This document shows, piece by piece, positions 50,621-63,508 of a stretch of 64,000 bases of DNA. The position numbers and the translations under genes are program-made. Where the stretch lies: the NCBI GenBank assembly GCA_013397455.1, contig VYZB01000273.1, forward strand, positions 880,270-944,269. Direction: 5' to 3'. The notes below the pieces were generated by a model. It saw nothing but the letters and a program-made list of their open reading frames with translations, was not told the DNA's origin and did not search any database. Source of the DNA: Crotophaga sulcirostris (lineage: Eukaryota; Chordata; Aves; Cuculiformes; Crotophagidae). Position 1 is the stretch's first letter. Each line of letters begins with the position of its first letter.

Positions 50621-51080
50621 ATTTTGGAAGTAGCGCTAGAAAGACCTTCACAGTTTTGTAGTTTGCGTTCATTAATGGATTTTGATTAATAAACTAGGCT
50701 AAAAGCACTTGCCACAGCTATGTAAGGAAGAATACTGTTCAGCACTCATTGGCATCTTGCCTCTCTAATCAGCTGTCTCTGGATTTGAAGGCAAAGGTGA
50801 AGATGAAGGGTCATGAAAGTGAAAAGGTATCAGAGATTTTCTCACGTTTATCTTTGCCAGTTGTACAGGAAAGGCATCTTTGACCTGAAAACTCCTCCAT
50901 GCTATGTAGTGATTGATTGTGCTATATTGAGATGAGAACTTGTTTTTCATAAAATACAACTTAAAGGCTGCATTCCAAACTATTGGAGGTTCTATTTGCT
51001 CAATGCCCCTTTTCTGGGGCTGATTTAGAAATCTCTTTGGAGGTATCCTGTCATTTTTTGCCTCCCTCGGAGCTGTCACC
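50621..51080. repeat. Tandem duplication, copy 1 (460 bp)
   Basis: This 460-bp segment starts ATTTTGGAAGTAGCGCTAGA and is repeated directly and head-to-tail at 51081. The two copies agree along their whole length, including the 70-base run around CTGACCTGAAAACTCCTCCA and TGCTATGTAGTGATTGATTG. Differences are scattered substitutions and a few 1-3 base indels. Neither copy carries LTR-like ends, a polyA tail or a CR1 signature, so it is a local duplication of unique DNA rather than a transposon pair. No complete frame is conserved between the copies. A short frame containing the shared Leu-Cys-Gln-Leu-Tyr stretch (in copy 2) also has a counterpart in copy 1 but is interrupted. Confidence 0.95.
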
Positions 51081-51543
51081 ATTTTGGAAGCAGAGATAGA
51101 AAAACCTTCACAATTTTGTTGTTTACATTCAATAAATGGCTTTTAATTACTAAACGAGACTCAGGGTACTTGCCACAGCCATCTAAGGAGCAATACTGTT
51201 CAGAGCTCCTTGGCATCTTGCCTATCTAATCAGCTGTCTCTGGCTTTGAAAGCAAAGGTGAAGATCAAGGGTCGTGAAAGTGAAAAGGTATCAGAGATGG
51301 TTTCTCACATTTATCTTTGCCAGTTGTACAGGAAAGGCATCTCTGACCTGAAAACTCCTCCATGCTATGTAGTGATTGATTGTGCTATATTGAGATGAGA
51401 ACTTGTTTTTCATAAAATACAACTGAAAGGCTGAATTCTGAACTATTGAAGTTCTTGTTTGCTCTGTGCCCCTTTTCTGGGGCTGATTTAGAAGAGTCCT
51501 TAGAGGAATCCTGTCATTTCTTGCCTCCCTCAGAGCTGTCTCC
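51081..51543. repeat. Tandem duplication, copy 2 (about 463 bp)
   Basis: This is the second copy of the unit at 50621, starting ATTTTGGAAGCAGAGATAGA and ending CCTCCCTCAGAGCTGTCTCC. The boundary with copy 1 has no spacer, as expected of an unequal-exchange or replication-slippage event. The number of scattered differences shows the event is not recent and not an assembly artefact, since an artefact would leave identical copies. Confidence 0.95.
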
Positions 51544-54460
51544 AGCGAACTCTAGAGGAAAAGACTTGCTGAGCCTCCATAGTCAGTTTTAAACCAAGAC
51601 TGGGTTTTATGGTATTCTATGCAGGAGCCAAACAAGAGACATTTTCTGTTCGAAAAATAAGGAAGAACTTAGTCACGTAACCTCTGATTTGCAGGAGGCA
51701 GAAAAGCAAGAAAGTAAATAATGCTTAGAAAAATTAAGCTTAAATCAAGACGTGGATAAGATTTAATCCTTGTTTATTAAGAGAGTAAAACTGTGTAGCT
51801 CAAACACTGAAGAGAGTATATTTAAAAATATGAATAATAAATCAAGATAAAAGCGTGTGTTTAGGCAAGAAAGTTTCTTTTGTCCCTCTTGATATGTATA
51901 TAGATAGATAGATATATGGCATTTCTAATTTATTCAAGGGAAGAAATAAGAACTACAGGACAGTAAAAACAAAAGCCTTCACTTGCCTCCACAGGGCAAT
52001 AAGTCACACAGTTCATCTCCATGTGATCTACACGTGTTAAAGAAAGATAAATCAAGCAGTGGATAAGAGTTATTAATTGCCCACATAAAAGAACTTGGGA
52101 CTGACGTCATGCGGTTGGAAGGGATGATCAGGGCAGAGTGGAGTTTGCGGAGGACAGTATCAGAAAAAACTTTTTCATGCATCTTCCCAGATGTTTTTTG
52201 CCATGCCCTCTTTTGCAATCAGCTGCGTGTTTGTCTTCATGTGTGGAGTGGAAAAAGCTTTTAAATGGAAAAAGCAGAATTAAACCTATCCTCCGTATTT
52301 TGCTTCTCTATGTTTAATTATTTTAAACACTGGTGAATGACATTGTGCCTTTCTTCTGTGGATGGGGATCAAAGTATTTTATTCAGTGCCTCCAAACACC
52401 TGATTATCTTTGGTATCTTTGGTATCCTTTTTTTTTTTTTTCTGTCTGCATATTAATGTCTTGTTAGGATTGAGATTTGTCTCTGAAACAGATGCTGACC
52501 TGGCCCCTCTGTTATTTGCTCTGTGTACTGAAAGAAAAAGCAATAGATACGCTGTGAGGTTTTAAATCCCACAAAACTGGATTTTGCTTCCAAGGAAGGA
52601 ATCTTTCTCTATTTTATTGGATTACATCAGTGATTCGTTTCTTATTTTTATTTGCTGTTCAGAAAGTGAAGCTATGTAAGTGCGTGCATACATAAACATT
52701 CTCATTCTGAGAGACAGTTTAATAAACAACTCAAATTATATTTTTCAGTGCCACCATCACTCCAAGCTCTAAAGTGCTGAACCTTTTACAGGCAAAACAA
52801 GCCAGATCTCTTCTTCTGAGATTTTGTATTCAGCAGCTCCAAAGAGCCTTTTGTGCACACAATCCTGTCTTTTAGGTATTTAGGTATTCAAAGTAACTTC
52901 TGTGTAGAAGCATCAAAGATCAGGGCCTAATGGGACAAGAAGCAGAAGAAAGAGCTCATTGTCAGTAGGTAATAACTCCTTGTCATTCTCTGTGGGAGGC
53001 TGGTGGAGGTTAAAAAAAATTGGGAGAGATCGTTGCTAAGCACTTGCCATATCATGTCTTGGTTAACCAGCATCCAGGATAACCTGGTTTTAAGATCTCT
53101 CCAAAAAGTTTTCAGTAGCTGTTCCGCAGGCTTTTACTGGAAAGTGAAGCTGAGTTTCCATAGTCAGTCCTGTGAGAGAAATAGGTATAGCTAGGTATTA
53201 AAAATACAGCATTATTTAACCTCTCTGAGAGCCCTCTGGAACATTTTGTCTTCATATTAACTGTTTTCCATCAGTATTTCATACTTTTCATGCCATGTTC
53301 CTTGTGATCCTATTGCTATTTAAGGTAGTGTTGCTGTGATTTGATCTTTAACCCACTTTTGCCTGTAAATGCACGTTACCCTTGTGGGAATGGGAGAGGG
53401 GGGACTCCTGAATGGCAGTGTGGCGATTCCTCTTCGGTTGTGACAGCAGCAACCAAAATTCCTGTGTATGCAGAAATAAGGCCTCTGCTGTGTTACTTTG
53501 CCATTTATAATCTATTTGGAAATTTCCTTAAACTCCGTTGTGGCAACATGTAAACTTGTGTCCCAACTTGAAATCTTATCAGAATCCATTTCTGCAGATG
53601 AAAGCCGGCTGATTTCTCTCTGAAGCCAAAAAGGAGGCTATTTGACATTTGTTTGTTGACTAATCTGTTTCAGAAATCTTACATAAACTCTGGGAGGGAA
53701 GCTGCCAATTTCTGCACGTTGGAGGAGAAATGCTGCCTTATTTGGAGAGGTTTGCTCCTACTCAGGGCCACAAGAGCGGTTTCCAAATGCTTCTGGTATT
53801 TGATGACTGTGGCATAACTTTGGAGATCTTTGTATGCTTTATGTTCCACTTTTCAACTGTTTTGAGATCAACTGATGGCAGTAGGGAAAGAGTCCTTCAA
53901 ACTCTGCTGCCCTCAGAGGGTTTGTTGTTGAAGTGGAGGGGAATGGAGGGAGGATGGGATTTCTCTATGCCAAAAGAACACCCACAGGACCCCCAAACAA
54001 AACCACCCCCTTCTTCCTTTTTACCTAGATTTTTTCGTTTGGTAAGGAAAAGAAAACAGCAAGAGGAGGAAATGTCTGAATTTCTGTGAGACATCAAAGG
54101 TGGTGACCAGCTTCAGGGAGGGAGTGCAGAGTCCCCACCAGCACCATGGGCGGGATGTCCATGAGCGATGGCAGCAGGGCTGGGCCCTTTCCCTTTTCTT
54201 GGCCATGGCCTTGCTGCACAGTGTGATCCTGCTGTGGTTGGATGCACGTGGTCCCTTGGGACAAAGATTCCTTCTCTGGCCATCAGGGTCAATTCTGCAG
54301 CGGTGGTGTGAAATCAAACTTGGGAGCCCGAGTTGAGCTTACTTCCACGGTAACTGCCTTCTGTGGGTGGACCTGGTGCAGGATCACCTGTGCATGGATC
54401 AGTTCTGTGGGCTGTGGTGTGGCTGCCAGTGCTGTAGTGCCACAGGCTTTGGACAAAGAG
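51544..54460. other. Non-coding stretch, no confident gene
   Basis: Includes a short (GATA)n-like tract at 51899-51915 and a 13-14 base T run near 52429. From about 53900 to 54460 the GC content rises and frames of 75-120 codons open on both strands without splice support. The rise ends exactly where the CR1 at 54461 begins, but the sequence before it does not look like CR1. Confidence 0.45.
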
Positions 54461-54870
54461 TCATAGAATATTTTGGGTCAGAAGGAACCCTAAAGATCAT
54501 CCAGTTCCTCCCCTCTGCTATGGGCAGGGACACCTCCCACTGGATCAGGGTGCTCCAAGCCCCATCCAACCTGGCCTTGGACACCTCCAGGGATGGGGCA
54601 GCCACCACTGCTCTGGGCAACCTGGGCCAGGGCCTCACCACCCTCACAGCAAAACATTTCTACCTAAGATCTCATCTCAATCTCCCCTCTTTCAGCTGAA
54701 AACAGTTCCCCCTCATCCCATCCCTGCATTCCCTGACCAAGAGCCCCTCCCCAGCTTTCCTGGAGCCCCTTTCAGTACTGGGAGGCTGCTCTAAGGTCTC
54801 CCCAGAGCCTTCTCTTCTCCAGGCTGGATGGTTCCACCTCTCCAGCCTGTCCAGGTCCCTCTGTGTGGCA
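54461..54870 (-). mobile_element. CR1 non-LTR retrotransposon, 3' fragment, minus orientation
   Basis: The plus strand shows the complement of the 8-mer end (TCATAGAAT), GACACCTCCCACTGGATCAG, CCAACCTGGCCTTGGACACC and GCAAAACATTTCTACCTAAG. It continues further into the element than the copies at 930 and 8792: CTTTCAGTACTGGGAGGCTG, then TCTCCCCAGAGCCTTCTCTT. It jumps at about 54835 to a GCCTGTCCAGGTCCCTCTG block and fades near 54870. It is the same subfamily as the copies at 930 and 8792. It is truncated and non-coding. Confidence 0.93.
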
Positions 54871-57067
54871 AACAAGTGGTTGTTTGCAGGCCTGGCATCT
54901 GGGGATACAATTTCTGCTTTAAGTGTCCCTTTCGCTTTCCTCTGACCTGTGTGTATATTCAATGCACCCTCTGCATTATTCTTTCCTCAGTTTACCTATT
55001 TTTTTCTTCTCATGTTTGAAGAGCTGTTTGTTTAGAGATGTATATTACTGTTTCTCTGGACTTTTATTTGCTAACTGCCAGCTCCAGAGTTGGTTTTACA
55101 TGTTTAATTTTATTATGTTCATGAGGCAACATTGGCAGGAAATGCACTATAAAAAGCATTCATTTCATGGAGTGGTACAAACATGTTTTCAGCTGAATTG
55201 ATGACACTGAATATAAAACACTTCTCATTTACGCTTCCCCTTAAGGTTTGTTTAATGAGCTAAAGTTTTTCTTATTACTTAGAGGTGCAGTTCTTTCTAC
55301 CCATCCAGAAAGGATACAAAAGTTAATATGTATTTGCCCCTGCCATATACTGTAAAATAACTTATTTAGGAACCTTTCTCCATGAATCCTAGGGTGTGAT
55401 GGCAATTCCTCCACTCTTTTCTTTTTTTCTGACTATTTACCCTTGAAACTTGAACTATTTTATTGTGAATTTTTCAATTAAAATGGCAATAAATTAGGAG
55501 ATCTGGATTCGGAAGCCTGGTATGAAGGTATTTTGAAATGTTGGTGCAGGCACATGTTTACACTATGGGGTACAAAGGTGTTTGAGATACTCCAGGGGTT
55601 TTGATCTTCATGTTGCATTGACACTGCTTGTGAACAGAAACATACAGCCATGATTCCCCAGTGCAAAAAAATTATTGAATTTACATATAATATTTTTTCC
55701 CTGGCAATGGGATAGTATTAATTAAAATGCTCATTACAACTTATGATCTGTTACTTTGCAGAAGGCACTTCCTTAGGCTATTAACAAGGGCTGTAATGAA
55801 AAACGCGTGTTTCCGATGCGATTTCATACATTGGTGTCTAGAGGCTGGAAGTGGTCCTGGCTAATGCTGCTCCATCCAGGACTCATCTTAATGCTTAATT
55901 AGTTTTCTGGTGAGGTTGCATGGGTATGCCAGGTCATGCAGGGAAAGTGGGGAAGATAAGACACGTGTGAAGCAGAGCCTGAAGAGGGATAATTTGCCTC
56001 TTGCCTGTACAGGTTCTGACACGCAGTTAGTGCTTCGTCGAGGGATTGATCTCCTGCCCATCATTTCAGCTGACCTCTAGTTCAATATAAGTATTAAAAA
56101 CAATTAGAACAAGGTGTTGCATAAAAGATTGTGCTTTATGCTCTCACTGTTTCTCACTGTGTTAACTCTTTGTCCTCCAGGGTAGCTCCTTTTGCTACCT
56201 CTGGCACCTGCATGTTGCCGGTAGCTTCAGCAGGAATAGCTTCAGTTTGGGCAAAAGGCAATTATTTATTGAACTTTCTGCATATCTGAAGAGCAAATTA
56301 AAGTTACAAACACCAGTGTACATGACAGATGAAGGTGTCCTCAGACCTGTTTGCATGCAATGGTTGGAAGAAACTGTTTGTTAGAGAAAGTAGACCATGA
56401 GAAGAGCTATGGGAGTCTTGTTCAAGAACATAGAGGTTACCATCTCATGTCAGTAATGGGTATTGCATAAAGAAGATGCCATAAGCCTCACCAAATATCT
56501 GATGGACGTAGGAGACTTTGAACAGAAAGAGTTTTTGAGCCAATGACTTATCAAAGGCTGTCAGAATAATCATTTTTTCCCCAATTTCAGTCAATTGCTG
56601 TCTGACAATTGAAAAGCAAACCTATTCAGAGAGCGTTCACCCACGCTGGTGCCTGATCCTCAGTGCTCTGCAGCCATAGACTTGGAAGAAAAAGGGAAAG
56701 TACACATATGAAACACCAAATGGAGGTTGTTAAACACGAACCATATGTGTAATTTAGCTTTGGAACATAGTGAGGTTATGAAACCATTCTTGGAAAAGAA
56801 GACAAATACATTTCCTGCACATCAAAATAATTTATAACAAATAGATGCATGAAAAGTTCACTGAAAGATGGGGCACAATAAAGGCAATGGAACCCTGAAA
56901 TTCAGCTTACAACTGGAGCCTGTTCTGTGATAATGAATTTCAGGCAGTTGTAGGAATGTGATTAAACAGAGCCATGATAATGATTGGTAAAGGATTTTAA
57001 TTTATTTTTGATGGACTTTGTAGTCTCCTGAGTTTGAAATGGAGGCATTCTTCCAGTTCTCACCAGT
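54871..57067. other. Non-coding stretch, no gene seen
   Basis: AT-rich unique DNA without recognisable repeats. All open frames are short and isolated. Confidence 0.5.
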
Positions 57068-57151
57068 GGTGTTGTATCTGAACTCAGTGTTACTCAGTAA
57101 TGACACTGCACTCAGAATTAATTGGTGTTGAATCTGAACTCAGAATTAAAT
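57068..57151. repeat. Partial 56-bp tandem duplication
   Basis: GGTGTTGTATCTGAACTCAG at 57068 recurs as GGTGTTGAATCTGAACTCAG at 57124, with an ACTCAGAATTAA motif also doubled (57110 and about 57139). This is an imperfect local duplication with the second unit truncated. Confidence 0.8.
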
Positions 57152-60100
57152 GAAAATATCATGGTTTAGGCTTACCTGTCCACATAATTCTCAAAACTTA
57201 TGCTGGAACTCAGTATGTAACATGAATTCATTTTTGATTGTATGAGAGGTGAAAAAGAAGATGCCAAAGGCTATGTGCAATCCCAATATTGTTCAGTGCA
57301 TAGTCAAATGAAATCTGAACATCAGTGATTACATTTTTAGTAGGATGAGTGTTCTGACTGAGATGCAGCAATCTGTCACTTGGCCTTTCTCTGACATTCA
57401 GTGTATTGAAATTACCAGGGAAAGATTGGTTTTTGACATGCTAAATTAACTAAGTTAGAAATGTGAGCATTATTATCTCTGCTAATTGTTACAGAGACAG
57501 GGAAGAGTTGTTTGTCTTTTATTTTCTAAGCAGGCTATTCAGACAGCAATTAATACAAAAATGAAAATAAAAATATTTTCTAAAAAGGTCATCTTTGGAA
57601 GTAGTAGAATTGGTTGATTAAGAGAAACGACTTTTAATCTGAGCTGCAGCAGGACAGTGATTGTACTGAATGGTTTCCCTTAAAGTCCAACATAGCCATA
57701 ATTAATGTTTATCTGCCTGACATTTGTCATTGTGCACGTATCGGCGTTGCATCAAGGCATTGAGTCTCTCCTTGGCAGGCTGGGGTTGCTCATGCCCGCC
57801 CTGCAGTGACTTCTGGTGCAACCCAAAATTTACTTACTTTTCAGGGTAAAGGCATTTATTTTAGAATAGGAAATATTTTTCTTACCCTTAGTTTGTTTTG
57901 GTTTTTTTTTTTTTTGTGGTGGATGAAGGCAAGGCCAAATTAATTGCTGATGTAGAAGGCAATTTTCTTAAAGAGAAGGAAGACCTGGCAACTGCAATAG
58001 TAGGTGAAGTGATTTAAAAGAACATTTTAGGTATCTATAAGTGTATGTTCTTGCCCGTGAATGATGATGTTTCACTCCTAATTTTTTTTCTCTTGCTGTG
58101 ATGTCTTCAGAGTTGTAAAACAACCACTTGACCTAAGGATGAACAATGCTTCTCTGAATACTGTGCAAAATTTATGCAATCACAACTGTTGCATGTATTA
58201 AAAACTGAACAACAAAACACTGCTTTTAGTTATGTTTCCTTTAGGTTGGGCTACATTTTTGTTTTCTTTCTGCTTATTTTTCAAAATATATTTTTCGTTT
58301 ATAGTAGATAAATGCTAAACTGTGCCAGACAATGGTACTGGGACCCTCTGTAAAACTGCATTGTTTCAGCTCTGAAATTTGGCTTATTCAAGCAGTCATT
58401 ATCTATGGATTGTCAACAAATCCGTTTATTTTTAGCTTCTGGACAAAAGTGTAAACTAAACTTATGGAAACTTTTCAGTGGTAGTTAAGTGTCAACATCA
58501 CTGGCCTTGTCGTGAAGGATAGATTTCACTCACATTTATCAATTATCTGAGAATTCTTCAGCATTGGCTTCCCTTTCCTAGCTGCTATATATGAATTCAT
58601 AGGACTTAGGCTAAGCAATATTTAGAGAAATGCTTGGCTGGTCCATGTGCAGAGTAGATGGACTTCAGGAGTAATAGGATGAAATTAAGAAATGAGTTCT
58701 GTTAGACCTACTTTCATTTTTCCTGAAGCAGGAAGAGCTATCAGAGTAGATGAGCTAGAAGAGCAGATTAGATGACCCTAAATATTTATTTTCAGTAATG
58801 ATTTCAGGATAAAGTGATGAAATTTAAAGCTGTGCTTGGAAATGTATGTTTATGTACATACAGAGTTATTTTGGCACTATCCAGCACTAGGTGAACAGCG
58901 TGGGCAAAGCTGTAATTACAGCCATACGTGTGTAATTGTTAATAGAAAATTCTGTGGGCAGCCTGACTTATTGCCAGGCAAATTTAGATGAATGGAAGCA
59001 TCAGCTACATCATTTTTGACATTCTATAAGTGCATGAATTAGAGAAGGCTTCTTTGCTCATTCATTCCACTCTTGCTTTTGGAAGGTGGTTGCAGGTAAC
59101 AAAGGCAGTTCATCATTGGTTTATGAAATTTCAGTTTATGGTGTGTTGCCTACAGTGGAAATGTGGTGAGGTCAGCTGCATTGCCAGGACTTCAGCATGC
59201 CTGCCTTCCCTCTTCCAGTCCCATCCTGAGAGCACATGCTGAATTAATAGAAACAGATGAAGATTAAAGGAAGGTAAAACATAGCATGTGATTAATGTGC
59301 ACATGTACGTAGCTGCAGGGATACATAAATCAGCTCCCTTCCCTGTTTGCACCCAAGGAAGAGTTTGCAAGTGACTCACTCAGGCTGAGACCACAGGAAT
59401 TCAATGTGGTGGTGTGAGCAGCATCCTCTCCCAAACAATGCGGTCAAGGATGGGCAGCAGCATTATGAAAGCTTCCTTGCAAAGCTCATGTTGCGTCCTG
59501 ACACTCGAGAGTCTAACAGGAGAGGTAAAGATTGATGAGGTGAGGACAATGTATTTGGTGGTTAATTCAGAAAAATGAAAATTTATCTTTTAGGAAACTA
59601 AGAGGACGTTTCTTTGTAGAGTCTTTACTTTTTTCCATATCGTGTGAGGGGGGAAAAAGAGCGCAAGGCACTGAGAGCTTGATCCAACTGCTATGATTAA
59701 ATGTGTGCATGTGGAGGAAAGGAGCCCAACTGAGCTCAGGAAAGCTTTGGTTCCCATTACTTCATGTGTATGCAGTGCTGACTTCACATGGGGTTTAATT
59801 CACATAAGCACCTAAATGTCTGGAGACCCCCAGCACTGCTCCTGTGAAGGCATCCGTGGCTGCCTGAGCTCTGCCTGCAGGTATGACAGCCTGCAAGTCT
59901 TCTCACTGTGTGCATACTGGTGGAAGGCCACAGCAGAAGATTTGTAAGTCAGGCAGAGGAGATGTGCAGGTTTCCTTGCTGCTGAACCCAACTGAAATCC
60001 TCTTTCATTCTTTATTAATTAGAAAATGTAAAAATATGATCGTGCATGGTACAATGCATGCAAAGCACCAGCGCAGAAGTGAAGAGCAAAGCAGTCATGT

Positions 60101-63100
60101 GGCTTTGTCACAAGGATAATTAATTATAGACCAAGTTAGTTAATAAAAGTAGAAAAAAACGAGACCTCTTCTGAGAGGTATACAGTGTACTGTCAAATCT
60201 TTTCCCATATAATGGTAATTAGTAGGTGGAAGAGTGTGGTGCTTCGCTGTTCTGCCACCTTCCTGTTAGACGATCGGCGTTTGTGTACACACTTTCAAAG
60301 AAGTGAGCAGCTGAATGCCATGTAGGTGGAAGTTGTGTCTCAGAAATTTTGTCTTTAAGCTTTTGGATCATATGGTCTTATAAGCAGTGAGACTGAGGAA
60401 AGATATATAATAATGTGCCCTAATATTTTGGCTTACCATGTGAAGACACATTCTTTAAGCTAATTGTTGTACTTAAAGTTTGCAAAACACATGAAGTTAT
60501 GTGAAGCAGCTATAAAGGAGAGAAGTCCTCATATTTTTAAATTACATATAGACTCTTGACAAATTATGCATTTACTTCATGATAAATTTCTTTTTCAAAA
60601 TGCTTCTCCCATGTAACCTGCTTTGATTTCTCAGGGGGAATCAGGATGGACCATGGCAACACCTTCCATTTCAGGGGTTGACTCTGGTGTCTGGGACTTG
60701 CCTTTTCCAGGCTTGGGGCTCTGACATTTGAGAGGGGGATGTCCTCAGACTGGGGAGGTGCTCCATCTCTGCACCCTATTGTGTTCCTCAGTTGAGTGAT
60801 AATAACGACCTTTTCTTTCCATGACTTTTGCTAAACTTTAGTCATCTGTGTGGTGATCAGTGGTGGATGAATATTCAGAAGCTGATCACAGGGTCTTCTG
60901 CAGTGGAAACAGAACTGGATTGCAGCAAAGCACTATTATTTATTTTTCAAATTAAGCATTTGACATCAGGAAGGACCAGATTTAAGGCTACATGAACATC
61001 ATCCAGCTCCCTTCTCTGCACGTGGTACGATATAGTCTGTAATTACACCTTCTCTGCAGGAATCCAGTCATATTCAGCACACATGACAGCAGCAATAAGG
61101 GGAGGATTAAGGTACCGAAGCAAGCTCAATGTGAATAATTTAAATTTGTGATTTAAGTATTTTCAATGTTTCTGCATGCATACAAGTTCTTTGCGATTTG
61201 GGGTGAAAAATCACCCTGACTGCTTTAGTACCTCCTTGGTAATGAGTTATGTCAGCAATGGGATGATGGGAGACATTCAGGCTGTGTGGTTGAAGCCCTT
61301 TTGAATGTAAACTTTAAAAAATAAAGCTAAAAATGCAGAGATGGCAGTGCTGAAGTGGCCAGAGATGCTGGAGGTTGGGCACCAGTGGGAGGTGAGGGCA
61401 AGGGAAAGCTGCTGACCAGCTGCCTCACCAAGGAATTGGTGGGGTGAAATGTAGATTTTCAGATTTGTCTTACTCTGACTTACATTACTTGGAAATTTTA
61501 TCACTGTTGTTATCATCTTGAGCTTGCTTTTCAGGCAGAAATAATGCACCTCATCATTATTATTACTGCAAACTTTCTCTGTGTTCGCTTGTGTTAAATA
61601 AGAACAGTACCAAAAATGGGGTTTGTTTCCCTGGCTGCAAATTTCAGCTCTCCGTGGCTTTCCTGAAGGCTCAGCTGGGGTGATTTGGGGTTTGTGATGC
61701 TTGTCCTGGACCAGGGTCTGTGCCCCTGGGGAGTCCCCCTGGACGTGAAGGGTTGTGCTGCCCTTGGTTTCAACGCTTCTAAACCTGTGAATTTTTGAGG
61801 AGTTGGCTCCCTCGTGTGGTGGCATCACACAAACGTAGCCTGCTTCCCCTCGAAAGAAAACCAAAATTTGTTCTCTTTTTTTACCATAATAACAGTTTTA
61901 ACACAACCACGTAGGGACCTTTTCCACTGCTCGAGAGGCTGAGAAAGAGAGAACCATGGCTGATCTCCTGCGTTCCTCTGCTGGGCTCAGGGCCATGGTG
62001 TCATCCACCACGTGCGTTAGAGGAAGAGGTGCAAAAATGCCTCTAAAGTTCTTGTTAAAGCATGATGAACAATCTCACTTCATTAAGCTGCTGGGAAACC
62101 TCTCTGTTGGACAACCAATATTCAGAGTGGTTATGAGTGTAGTGATTTACTGACAGGCAGGGGAATAATCTAACTGAGCAGGAAAATCATAAATAAAATA
62201 GTGGTAGCATCATACTAGGGAACATTTAAGATAAGTGATAGTAAGCATTTCAACCAAATCTTTGTAGCTCAATGTACACTGTTTCTGAGGCTCCATGTAA
62301 GTTTTTGACTTAAGTGGTAGAAAATAGAAAGCATGTTATTAGAATGGTGTTATAAGAAAAATTAGTTTTCCTAATGTAAATCACCATCCTTAGAATGGTA
62401 CGAACTTTTATAATCAACTACTACAGCTTAGTGAATGTTAATTAAATGAAATCAGTATATAGCTTTTGTCTATTTATTATTTAATGTACCAAAATTTCAG
62501 AAAGTAAACTGTGTCTATTGGTGTGCATGTACGAAAGTTGGATCTAGGTATGTGTGCAATGCTGCTCTTGAATTGCCTTTGTGAGATTTCTGATTTCTGT
62601 GGTGGAAAAAACTTTCAGCTATTTTTTCTTAAAATTCAGCTAGTGAGCTTGTCTCTCTTTTGCATTCAGTGGGCATTATGCCTCACTTGGAGGTTAGCCT
62701 ACATGAGATACAAAGAGATGAGTGAATGAAATATGAAAAATAAAACTCCCTTATGGCACTGAAACCATAGTAAGCTTATAGCATCTCTATTTTTTCTTAT
62801 TTTTTTTTCTCCTTTTTAATAGGTCTTTCTGCTTTTGGGAAATTACTGTTTCCAGTTTCACAAATATTTCAAGTTACTTTTACTGTTAAAAAAGACTGGA
62901 CTGTGAGTGTTTAATTAATATTTTTATTTTTTTAATACAACATCAGAGGCATTTCACTTACGGATTCAAAGCATTTTTCTTTCTTTCTATGAACATGCCA
63001 TTAAATACCCAGCTGTAGATATTCAACTCACTTCCTTCTGATATGGTCCCTTTGGGTTATGGTATTCCAAGAATCATCTTCCTCGTGTTTTCTAGTAGCA

Positions 63101-63389
63101 TGTTGTAAAATAGTCAAAACAAAGGGGGATCTGTCGCAGACACCATCACTTTCCCAAAATAGTAACTGGATGAAGCCAAGCCTGCTCTTTAGGAGCCTGG
63201 CTGTCGAAATAAGAGTTTCCACAAGTGGATAACTATGATCAGAACTAGTTTTGTTGGCCCCATAAGAAGCTGCTGCCTTGTAATGATTTATTCCATTTTG
63301 TTTTCTATGTAGTGTCAAAAATTATTCAAGAAAGAAGTTGAATTTTATAGGCTGAGATCAGGAGTCTTTTTACCCTCTCCCCTCCTCAG
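57152..63389. other. Long non-coding stretch, no confident gene
   Basis: AT-rich overall. The longest open frame of the window (195 codons, minus strand, 61277-61864) lies here. Its GC-rich 5' half (61600-61860) looks unlike its AT-rich 3' half, and I recognise no domain, signal peptide or splice support, so I do not call a gene. A T run of 15 lies at 57902-57916. Confidence 0.45.
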
Positions 63390-63508
63390 CATGAGAATGA
63401 AGGGAGGCTGGGGAAGTGATGCTGACATTGCTGGGGAGCTGGGACCCAACATCCCACGATGGGCCATCATCCCCATGGACCAGTCTGTGCTGTGTCACCC
63501 AGGGCCAG
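63390..63508 (+). other. Candidate coding exon, 119 bp, GC-rich, phase 2 to 1
   Basis: One of the strongest acceptor tracts in the window (TTTTTACCCTCTCCCCTCCTCAG) ends at 63389, and a CAG|GTATCA donor begins at 63509. Only one frame is open. It enters with one base, begins MRMKGGWGSDADIAGELGPN, continues IPRWAIIPMDQSVLCHPGP and leaves with one base. GC content is well above that of the flanks, as expected of a bird coding exon embedded in AT-rich intron. I do not recognise the peptide. The donor is only moderate and no phase-matched neighbour is visible within the remaining 500 bases. It could also be part of an unrecognised repeat. Confidence 0.28.

Noticed and set aside
53730..54089. 119-codon plus-strand frame with a basic/acidic C-terminus
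   Set aside because: No splice support, no domain, and a purine-rich tail explains the Lys/Glu run.
60961..61015. GGAAGGACCAGATTTAAGGC...CATCCAGCTCCC as a CR1 minus tail
   Set aside because: It only loosely resembles the CR1 end. The 8-mer tail and the next conserved blocks are missing.
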